From Bacteroidota bacterium (GTDB taxonomy: Bacteria; Bacteroidota; Bacteroidia; NS11-12g; UBA955): a DNA stretch of 64,000 nt. Position numbers and translations under genes: made by a program. A model generated the notes under the pieces. That model was not told the DNA's origin. It was given only the letters and a program-made list of their open reading frames with translations, and did not search any database. Of this stretch, positions 50,886-58,461 are shown piece by piece; the first letter of the stretch is position 1, and each line of letters begins with the position of its first letter. The DNA is taken from contig JAEUUL010000014.1 in assembly GCA_016787485.1 (NCBI GenBank), forward strand, positions 62,001 through 126,000, read 5' to 3'.

Positions 50886-52055
50886 TTGACCCCGAAAAAA
50901 GCCATATTAAAAGCCGGACGTGAAGGTTCGGTGCTGCGCGGACACCCCTGGATTTTCAGCGGAGCCATACAACAGGCCGACCCCTGTGAGGTGGGCGACT
51001 GGGTGGAAGTCTACGCCAAAAACGGAGACTATCTGGGAGCCGGACATGCCGGAAATGGCAGTATTGCCATACGCTTGCTTACCCATGTCAGCGAAAAGCC
51101 GGACGCTGCATTCTGGAAAGACCGACTGCAAAACTGCAGGGCTTTGCGCCAACGTTTGGGTCTGGGTTTTGACAGACCCACCAACGCCTACCGGCTCGTG
51201 CATGGCGAAGGCGACCGCCTGCCGGGTTTGATCATTGACATGTACAATACCTGTGCTGTTATACAGGCGCACTCTCACGGCATGTACTTTGCCCTGCAGG
51301 AAATTTCCACGGCATTGCAGGAAGTGATGGGTAACCGGCTGAGTACTATTTACAGCAAAAGCCGGTCAGCCCTGCACGAAGAGCAAGCCACGGATGGTTG
51401 GCTCCTTGGGGATGAAACAGGCACAATTGCCATGGAAAACGGAGTACCGTTTCATGTGAACTGGGAAAGCGGACAGAAAACCGGATTCTTTTTGGATCAG
51501 CGGGAAAACCGCCAGCTGCTGATGCATTATGCTGCAGGGCGCGAGGTACTGAACACGTTCTGCTATACAGGCGGTTTCTCGGTTTTTGCACTCAAGGGCG
51601 GAGCAACCCGTGTACACAGTGTAGACATCAGCGAAAAGGCCGTGGCACTGGCGGCAGAAAATGTTGCGCTGAACGGTTTGGAATCCTGGCACAGTGTGCA
51701 GGCAGCCGATGTAATGGAATACCTGAAAGAACCGGAACAACTGTGGGACATAGCAGTACTGGACCCACCTGCATTTGCCAAAAACCTGTCGAAAAAACAC
51801 CAGGCCGTGATGGGTTACAAACGCCTGAACACGCTGGGCCTGAAGGCTGTAAAACCCGGGGGACTTCTGTTCACCTTCAGTTGCAGCCAGGTCATAGACG
51901 ATGTGCTGTTTGCCAACACAGTCACTGCGGCTGGGATTGAAGCCGGAAGACAGGTGCGCATTCTGCACAGACTCAGTCAGGGCCCGGACCACCCTGTGAA
52001 TCTCTACCACCCCGAAGGGCATTACCTGAAAGGCCTGGTACTTGAGGTGGAGTAA
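50886..52055 (+). CDS. RlmI-like 23S rRNA cytosine-5 methyltransferase
   Basis: A 389-residue class I SAM-dependent methyltransferase of the RlmI group. The N-terminal PUA domain (LRGHPWIFSGAI) is followed by an RNA-binding-like part and the catalytic domain: LNTFCYTGGFSVFAL (motif I), the SVDISEKAVALAAENV segment and VLDPPAFAKN (motif IV), and FSCSQVIDD with the catalytic Cys. The TTG at 50886 is preferred to an ATG at 50844 because a CAACTTTG box ends five bases before it and family members start close to this point. The last ~17 codons (NLYHPEG to LKGLVLEVE) are repeated 5.9 kb downstream, beyond two surface-protein genes. Confidence 0.88.
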   Translation: MTPKKAILKAGREGSVLRGHPWIFSGAIQQADPCEVGDWVEVYAKNGDYLGAGHAGNGSIAIRLLTHVSEKPDAAFWKDRLQNCRALRQRLGLGFDRPTNAYRLVHGEGDRLPGLIIDMYNTCAVIQAHSHGMYFALQEISTALQEVMGNRLSTIYSKSRSALHEEQATDGWLLGDETGTIAMENGVPFHVNWESGQKTGFFLDQRENRQLLMHYAAGREVLNTFCYTGGFSVFALKGGATRVHSVDISEKAVALAAENVALNGLESWHSVQAADVMEYLKEPEQLWDIAVLDPPAFAKNLSKKHQAVMGYKRLNTLGLKAVKPGGLLFTFSCSQVIDDVLFANTVTAAGIEAGRQVRILHRLSQGPDHPVNLYHPEGHYLKGLVLEVE

Positions 52056-52057
52056 AA

Positions 52058-55000
52058 TTATCGGACAACCATTACTGTACCCCGGGCAGGAATTTTCTGA
52101 CCTAATACGGTGTACACATCTGCTTCCCATGCATACACACCCGGAAGTATGTGTTCGGAGGGGAACCACGGCTCCCGGCCTTCATACACCCTTTCACCCC
52201 ATCGGTTGTAAACCCTGAATGCTTCTAGTCTGCCATTCACCACCACCGGAATAAACCGCGTGTTTACCCCAGAAGGAACAATGGTATTCGGACTCCAGAT
52301 TTTAATATTGCCCCATATCCGTAGTTGCTTACTGGCTGTGTCTGCGCATCCAAGTTGGTTTTTTGCAATGAGCACAATTGTATATTCACCACTGTCCTGT
52401 AAAGTGATTACAGGCTCAGGAATTGTGCTGGATTTCCCATTGCCAAAGTACCACATATACTTATTCGCATATTCGCTGTGATTTTGCAGAAATACGTCGG
52501 GCCGGGTAACGTCGGTATTTTCCGGGGTCCAGCTAAATGCTGCCAAAGGTGCGGGTACAACAGTGATATTCCGAATGCTCTGCACACATTTCAAACTGTC
52601 ACCATCCCAAAAACTGCTGAGTCTTGCCTGCCATGTGCCAGTTAATTTGTATTTATGATGTATTGGAATTGACATACCCGGCGCAACAAGAGCTGTTTTT
52701 AAGACTGCCCCATCTCCGCTGTTCCATTCCCATCGCAGCGGTTGCCTGGCAACAGGTGTTACAAAGGACCACTCCCAGGGACTGCACACCTGTGTATCTT
52801 TCCATACAGGGATTGGAACGGCCGATGGTTCAAGCAGAATTTTCACTGTATCACGCGCCTCACTGCATCCATCTGATAACTGTATGAACAATAAATGGCT
52901 GCTGTCTCCTGTATATTTCCATAATGGTGGCTTTGGCAGGTATCCATCTGCCCCTACTTTCATTTTATAACGCCCTACCCTTCCCCCTGCTGCACTCCAG
53001 GCAGGCGTTATCTCTGCCGGGGCACAACTTCGTGGAACCAGGGCCAGGTTTATGCTCACAGCAGTTGCTCCGGATACAATGACTTGTTGAGTATCTGGCA
53101 ATGCACAACCATCATCGGCCCAAACAAAGGCTGACATTGGTACCACACCCGGGGTGCAGGAAATAGCAAATGGCCCCGGGACCTCTGCGCTGTCCCACTG
53201 TGTGCCAAACTGCATAAAAACTTTTGCTCTCCCGGAAGAAAGCACTGAACCATGAATGCTATCTCCTGATAAACAAAGGGTATCTGCTTTTGGCAGAATC
53301 ATAACCGGTCCGTCAGCCCAAACCGGGTTGAGAGTAGTGTCTTTATTGCCGCAGGCATTCCGAAGGGACAGCGTGATGGGCTTCCCTTTCTTTGCCAGAG
53401 GTTTCATCTTACCCGTGGAGCCAAACGAACTGTCCAGCAGCCTATTGCCCTGTTTCAGATACCAGTTATATCGGTTTGTATCACCGCCTGAGGCTTTCGG
53501 TGTCCATTCCTTTGCCTGCATTTCGCACAGCGGGACAGGTATGCCTGCACTCAGTATTTGCAAGGGCTGCGCCATTTTTACACGGATGACGGCAGTATCC
53601 GGTTTGCTGCACCCATCCTGCAGTATCATCATAAATTGCGTGTCTCTGGACAGCGATAAATCCGGCAGGCCATTTTGCCAAAGATAGGAATACATAGTCC
53701 CAGGCTTTCCACCTGATGCAATTTCTCTTGCCCGGAACCGGCTGCCTGTGCAGATTGCGGTATCCCTGGTGCCCGCATATTCCAGTGCCGGATGCACTTG
53801 CAGGTAGAGAGAATCACGTCTCCAGGTACCAGCGCAACTATCCCAAACCTGTGCATTTATCCATCCACTTTTCACTGCCACGAGAGCAATAACACTATCC
53901 TTGCTGCCTGTAGACCAATGACACTTATTTGCTGGAATTATAGGTGAAGTACGGAAGTTTATTAACTGCCCGTAACAAGCCACTGTATCCCCCACAATTT
54001 TTAACTTCAATGTATCGGATTGTGTCACTTGCACAATGGCCTCTTGTTGGGTACACCCATCCTTTTGTAACCGGATACTGTAATCTCCACCATGCGGGAT
54101 TAAAAAACTATCGCAGCCCCGGCAATAAATACTGTCCTCAAACCACCAATCCGGTCTTTGTTTTTCAGTATAATTCGCTTTTATCCAAACAGGCTGACCC
54201 TGACACATTGCGGCCTCTTTTTGCACCCACAGCGCGGGAATACTGTACACATGCACCCAACGTGTGAGGGTATCGCGCCGGGTTTTCCCTTCGCAATCCG
54301 TGTCTGATGATTCAGTATAAAAAGTAATCTGCTGCAGGCCGGTATCTTTAAATGAAAACTGCACAGCAGACCCACTGTCTGTTTTGCCTCCAGGCAACTG
54401 CCATTTCACATAGGCGGGTTTATACCAGTCCAGCACAGCTTCCAGTTTTACAGGTGTTTTGGCACATACTTCCGCTATAGCACTGAATCTCGTATTCCAT
54501 TCTCCGTTCACTTTCAACTTTGCCCACATGGGGGCGTTGTCTGTGCCGAACGTAAATATGTTTTGTACGTTCCCTTCCATAAACTCATACGCCCACAGGC
54601 CAGTAGCACCTCTGGCACAGTACAATCGGTTGTTGTAGTTATCTATAATATTTACAGTATCGAAATACCATTCTTCTTTCATTCCACGTACCCGCTGTTT
54701 TAGTGTTTTGGTTCTGCCATTCACCCATACCTGCGGGTTACCAGGGCCAGGAGCCAATACCCAGGCAACACCTGTTTTCCATGGTCGGTATAGGTTCCAT
54801 TTTTTATATTGCCAGGCACAGGGCAAATCAAAGGTATCACTGCGCACAGCATCTATATTGCACGCTGGTATCATATACGTTCCCCAGCCCCTTATGCCAC
54901 CAGGATAATGCATCATTTTTACAGGCTTATCGGCCTCTATGTATGCACTGCTGCGTATGCTGTCTCCTGCCTGGTCACCGGCATTTTTCATAAAATAAGA

Positions 55001-56092
55001 CCTTCCCGCTATTTTTACCTTTGTATTTGGGAATAGTGCCACTACCCGCACGGCACTGTAACCTTTGTCATAAATGGTTTTATACTCATGTGCACCGGGT
55101 ATTGAATCAATAGGTGTAATTGCGTACGGCACTATATAACGGTATCCATCGCATTGATCTGGCCATAAAGAATTATAATACTTCGGACTGTAATATTGAA
55201 AGTCTTTAAAACAATTAAATGGTGTAAATGGGATATTTCTGGATTTTTTCCATAATAGTTCTCTACAACTCAATAGTACACCATTATAAACTGAATAGTT
55301 TTTATTATTTGAAATAAACAATCTAGTTCCAGTCATATCAGAGTCATGTGTACCACAATAATAAGACTCGCCCTTTTTTAATAGAAACCGAATGGTGTCT
55401 CCTTTTTTATAAGGACCGATAAGTCTGGAACTTGGCAGAATCATCCCTTTCAAACTATCTTCATGTGCAACAATTACAAAAACGCCATGGCTTCCAAATT
55501 CCTTCAAATCATCTAATGGAGTATTGTTCCAGCCTAACAAATCCCATGAACTCGCATCGCCATTAATACTTGTATATTTGAAACGGCAATTCGAAACTTC
55601 ACTTAGCAATCTTAAAGATTGACTGCCATATCGCGGATTTGATATATTAATATTTGGATATTTTCCGAGGCTACTATTGTCGTTATAATCTTCATAATTA
55701 TTCTCTATAAAAGCACTTATTCCAAAATTCCCGTTTGACCAAAAATGTAACGTACTGTTTTCAACAGGATAATTATTTAAATATTTAATTTTAGGATATT
55801 TTGCTGATAATAATGAATAATATCCTGGATTTTTTATCCTTATGGTATCAAAACCTCTTGATGAAATCACAAACGAGTCTATAACTCCAATTCTGGTTAA
55901 ACTATAATAAATAATTGTGCCTCGCTGACCTTTAATAACAAAATATCCCGACATTCGATAACTTGAATCACCATATTTATAAAATTGATTCTTATAATTT
56001 ACAAAATAGAATTCTTTGCCAATAAATTTTTGCGCTGTAAGCGAAATGAAAAAAATCATCGTACATCCAATAAATAAAATACTTCTTAACAT
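52058..56092 (-). CDS. T9SS type B (gliding motility C-terminal domain) surface protein
   Basis: A 1344-residue secreted protein. The ATG at 56092 gives a clean signal peptide (MLRSILFIGCTMIFFISL). Residues ~25-330 resemble the IgGFc-binding-like adhesin module (IGKEFYFVNY onwards), and a series of beta-sandwich repeats with conserved Cys and Trp follows. A PKD-like repeat lies near residue 1235 (AAFSWTPENTDVTRP, YMWYFGNGKSSTIPEP). The C-terminal gliding-motility/T9SS type B sorting domain covers about the last 80 residues (WSPNTIVPSGVNT, VYNRWGERVYEG, GVYAWEADVY). The first ~950 bases of the gene are far more AT-rich than the rest (18 G/C in the 60 bases from 55681, 30 in those from 53401). 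Confidence 0.85.
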   Translation of the reverse strand: MLRSILFIGCTMIFFISLTAQKFIGKEFYFVNYKNQFYKYGDSSYRMSGYFVIKGQRGTIIYYSLTRIGVIDSFVISSRGFDTIRIKNPGYYSLLSAKYPKIKYLNNYPVENSTLHFWSNGNFGISAFIENNYEDYNDNSSLGKYPNINISNPRYGSQSLRLLSEVSNCRFKYTSINGDASSWDLLGWNNTPLDDLKEFGSHGVFVIVAHEDSLKGMILPSSRLIGPYKKGDTIRFLLKKGESYYCGTHDSDMTGTRLFISNNKNYSVYNGVLLSCRELLWKKSRNIPFTPFNCFKDFQYYSPKYYNSLWPDQCDGYRYIVPYAITPIDSIPGAHEYKTIYDKGYSAVRVVALFPNTKVKIAGRSYFMKNAGDQAGDSIRSSAYIEADKPVKMMHYPGGIRGWGTYMIPACNIDAVRSDTFDLPCAWQYKKWNLYRPWKTGVAWVLAPGPGNPQVWVNGRTKTLKQRVRGMKEEWYFDTVNIIDNYNNRLYCARGATGLWAYEFMEGNVQNIFTFGTDNAPMWAKLKVNGEWNTRFSAIAEVCAKTPVKLEAVLDWYKPAYVKWQLPGGKTDSGSAVQFSFKDTGLQQITFYTESSDTDCEGKTRRDTLTRWVHVYSIPALWVQKEAAMCQGQPVWIKANYTEKQRPDWWFEDSIYCRGCDSFLIPHGGDYSIRLQKDGCTQQEAIVQVTQSDTLKLKIVGDTVACYGQLINFRTSPIIPANKCHWSTGSKDSVIALVAVKSGWINAQVWDSCAGTWRRDSLYLQVHPALEYAGTRDTAICTGSRFRAREIASGGKPGTMYSYLWQNGLPDLSLSRDTQFMMILQDGCSKPDTAVIRVKMAQPLQILSAGIPVPLCEMQAKEWTPKASGGDTNRYNWYLKQGNRLLDSSFGSTGKMKPLAKKGKPITLSLRNACGNKDTTLNPVWADGPVMILPKADTLCLSGDSIHGSVLSSGRAKVFMQFGTQWDSAEVPGPFAISCTPGVVPMSAFVWADDGCALPDTQQVIVSGATAVSINLALVPRSCAPAEITPAWSAAGGRVGRYKMKVGADGYLPKPPLWKYTGDSSHLLFIQLSDGCSEARDTVKILLEPSAVPIPVWKDTQVCSPWEWSFVTPVARQPLRWEWNSGDGAVLKTALVAPGMSIPIHHKYKLTGTWQARLSSFWDGDSLKCVQSIRNITVVPAPLAAFSWTPENTDVTRPDVFLQNHSEYANKYMWYFGNGKSSTIPEPVITLQDSGEYTIVLIAKNQLGCADTASKQLRIWGNIKIWSPNTIVPSGVNTRFIPVVVNGRLEAFRVYNRWGERVYEGREPWFPSEHILPGVYAWEADVYTVLGQKIPARGTVMVVR

Positions 56093-56180
56093 CACATTAT
56101 TGAAGGTCAATTTTATAAATTTAATTATTATGAAGTATTGTATAATTAAAATTCACGATTCCTCTGGGAAAGCAAATTAT

Positions 56181-57800
56181 TCAATTGTATTCCCCATCAC
56201 ATTCATATATCTCAATATTGGGATAACGTCTGGTTGAAGAAGAACTTACCGGATCTGCATCAGAATTGCTATTCCACGGGTTGGCAGGGTAACCGTGATC
56301 GGGATCTGCCGAATAATAAGATGAACTACAGGAAAACGCATCACAATTTCCCCCGTCACCTGTACCGGAAATGGTACATTTAATCCGAAGTTGATGCCGG
56401 TTGGGGTCTCCTCCGGGATTGGGAACATTTATCCATGCCCATGCGGATTGATCATTCTCTCCATCGTACCAGGTAAGTGAAAAAGCAGGTGTGTGATAAG
56501 CAAACATTGAATCTGTGAAGGTTCCCCAAACATATGAATGTCCGCAACGCGGGCTGGTAAAATCGGGACCCATTATTCCTATGTAATAATTTGTATTGCC
56601 TAGGTAAAAATTCAAATTCGAGAAACTCCGGGTAGTGATATCATATTCTATGTGAAAGAAATTAAAACGTCTGACCATGGCTGAACCATCATTGTAATTA
56701 TCAGTCCATCCGCTAATCTGATAATTTCCTGAATTCAGCCGTGTGATTTGATAAGGACGCAATGCATTTGTAATAGTAGACCCATTATAAAATGAAGTCC
56801 CCTGGAAATAACCGTACTTAATTGCTGTTCCGGAAGTATTCACACTCCAATGCGCTGCGTCAGTGGTGGCTAAGCCCGGACCAATCGATCCGACAATAAA
56901 AACAATATCCTCATTCACATCAACCTGAATGTCAGCAGGTATCATTTGCCCCTGGTCTTCATCTAAAGTTCGAATCCAGTTATAGGTTAGTGTACCCGAA
57001 TTGTTTAGTTGAAATTTGCAGACATATACTTTTGGAATATATCTGGTTGCGCCTGGCGGAATTGTACCATCTATCGTCATATTTCCCGCTACAGCTATGT
57101 ACTCATTTCCACCATTTGCCCACACGTCTATACATTTTGCATTGTCAAAACGTGGAATGATTCCGGCCGTTGTAAACGTAGGTGTGGTAGTATAAATGCT
57201 CTTTCTGCCAAAACTCTGGTCTAAAACAGTAATTACACCTACCCTGGTACTGCAATACAAGCCGGAATCCGGCCTGCTAAATCCCGAAAGTACAATATAA
57301 TCAGATTCAGGGGCAATAGCCATATCCCAGTATTGATAATCCTCACCCAAAAAATGCACAGAAGTGACCTGACAGGTATTATCAATTTCCATAATAAATG
57401 ACTGCACAGGAACATTTCCATTGGAAGGGTCCCGGGCAAATCCCAGAACCAGATAATTGTCATTTACCGGGTTAGGTAAAATCTTCTGAAAATCGATTCG
57501 TTCAACAATATTTGATGATCCATTATAGTTAACTTCATAGTTTTTTCTATAAACTTCGACACCTGCATCATCTGTTTCAATAACTGCAGTTTGATGGTTA
57601 TATAAAGATGCATACATATAATACCAAAAAGAAACTGTGACAATCCCGTCTCCGGACAAATTGCGGCAACTTACAGGCACATGGCACCTACCCTTTTCTC
57701 CGGGGTCTTCCCACAACAGATTCCAGGCACCTGCAATGTGTGCATACACGCTAAAAAAGAGAATTACCCCCCCCCCTGCAATGTTTGTGCCAGGCTGCAT
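56181..57800 (-). CDS. Secreted surface protein of unknown function
   Basis: A 539-residue protein. After a hydrophobic stretch at about residues 11-25 (GGVILFFSVYAHIAG) that could act as signal peptide, the body is a long series of beta strands resembling repeated propeller-like blades (VLGFARDPSNGNVPVQSF, IVLSGFSRPDSGLY, IAVAGNMTIDGTIPPG, VFIVGSIGPGLATT). It ends with a Cys-, Ser- and Asp-rich tail; no T9SS domain is evident. A ten-base G-run (on this strand) lies just after the start codon at 57800. An ATG at 57837 reads into the same body if the run loses one base. No family is recognised; a surface or secreted adhesin-like role is likely. Confidence 0.6.
   Translation of the reverse strand: MQPGTNIAGGGVILFFSVYAHIAGAWNLLWEDPGEKGRCHVPVSCRNLSGDGIVTVSFWYYMYASLYNHQTAVIETDDAGVEVYRKNYEVNYNGSSNIVERIDFQKILPNPVNDNYLVLGFARDPSNGNVPVQSFIMEIDNTCQVTSVHFLGEDYQYWDMAIAPESDYIVLSGFSRPDSGLYCSTRVGVITVLDQSFGRKSIYTTTPTFTTAGIIPRFDNAKCIDVWANGGNEYIAVAGNMTIDGTIPPGATRYIPKVYVCKFQLNNSGTLTYNWIRTLDEDQGQMIPADIQVDVNEDIVFIVGSIGPGLATTDAAHWSVNTSGTAIKYGYFQGTSFYNGSTITNALRPYQITRLNSGNYQISGWTDNYNDGSAMVRRFNFFHIEYDITTRSFSNLNFYLGNTNYYIGIMGPDFTSPRCGHSYVWGTFTDSMFAYHTPAFSLTWYDGENDQSAWAWINVPNPGGDPNRHQLRIKCTISGTGDGGNCDAFSCSSSYYSADPDHGYPANPWNSNSDADPVSSSSTRRYPNIEIYECDGEYN
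57767..57776 (-). repeat. Ten-base homopolymer G tract near the start of the surface-protein gene
   Basis: Ten consecutive C on the plus strand (G on the coding strand), nine codons from the assigned start. Tracts of this length slip during replication, so the number of Gs may vary between cells and switch the N-terminus or the reading frame of the protein. Confidence 0.75.
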
Positions 57801-57918
57801 TTAGCAGTCGGTCGTAGTTTTGTAAAATCGTTTTCATTGTTTTCAGGCGTTATTATACTCGAAGTTAAAACAATATTTTTCTCTTTACCAAACATTCAGG
57901 ATATCCATTCTCAAAAAA

Positions 57919-57980
57919 TGACAAACCTATACCACCCCGAAGGACAATCCCTGAAAGGGCTGGTGCTGGAGGTGGAGTGA
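57919..57980 (+). pseudogene. Displaced 3' end of the RlmI-like methyltransferase gene
   Basis: An open stretch of 20 codons that reads NLYHPEG..LKGLVLEVE and a TGA stop, matching the last codons of the methyltransferase gene at 50886-52055. Homology begins at about 57923 and ends at the stop. The only differences at protein level are two residues (QS here, HY in the intact copy). The sequence before it has no similarity to the methyltransferase. It is the apparent former 3' end, left behind when the intervening segment arrived. Confidence 0.78.
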
Positions 57981-57984
57981 GGGG

Positions 57985-58461
57985 TCAGGGCATATACACA
58001 TCTCCGCCCTGCGTGGTGGAGGTGCAACAATAATGGTATGTTTTTCCCCTGAACCGGTAACGCAACACCATTTTTCCTTCACAAGAAACAGGAGCTGTGC
58101 CGGCAGGGCTGCCCTCTATGCGGTCATTGGGCGGGGTAAGTGCAATATCGTAGGTGGGTTTGTACACGTTGCACTCCCATACCAGGGTATCTTTTTTGCG
58201 CCAGGCTGCTTTTTCGGCACTGTGATTCGAGAGCCGGGCCGCACCCAGCAATCCGTCCATCCAGAAACTGTCGGCCTGGAAACTACCCTTTTTGCGCATA
58301 ACCATGGTAATGGTAATCCGCTTTTCTATGGGTGAGCCCTGCACGCCGGGGTAAGAACTGCGTTCCACGGCCGAAATCACCTTAAAGGATTTCGGACCCG
58401 GACCTGCCTGCAGAAAAGTTGTTACTGCAAGTGACAAACAAACAAGCAGCGGTTTAATCAT
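57985..58461 (-). CDS. Secreted protein of unknown function
   Basis: A 158-residue protein. The ATG at 58461 gives a signal peptide (MIKPLLVCLSLAVTTFLQA); an upstream in-frame start does not. The mature part is a mixed beta domain with two Cys regions (LVWECNVYKP, and KTYHYCCTSTTQGG near the C-terminus). It overlaps the subtilase gene's stop by eight bases, so the pair is probably co-transcribed and may act together outside the cytosol. No family is recognised. Confidence 0.7.
   Translation of the reverse strand: MIKPLLVCLSLAVTTFLQAGPGPKSFKVISAVERSSYPGVQGSPIEKRITITMVMRKKGSFQADSFWMDGLLGAARLSNHSAEKAAWRKKDTLVWECNVYKPTYDIALTPPNDRIEGSPAGTAPVSCEGKMVLRYRFRGKTYHYCCTSTTQGGDVYMP

Larger units (their letters stand above)
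52056..57922. mobile_element. Inserted segment between two copies of the methyltransferase 3' end
   Basis: A 5.9-kb stretch between the intact 3' end of the RlmI-like gene and a second, truncated copy of the same 3' end. It holds two large secreted-protein genes on the minus strand and no recombinase or transposase. The two 3' ends are about four-fifths identical at the DNA level over ~60 bases, unlike the perfect 83-base repeat at cmk. The same logic (new 3' end supplied, old one displaced) would explain both, but duplication in place followed by drift is an alternative. Confidence 0.45.

Noticed and set aside
50843-50886. Overlapping CATG starts for Nif3 and the RlmI-like gene
   Set aside because: A TTG at 50886, with a -7-like box just before it, is the more likely start of the methyltransferase, so the overlap is probably not real.
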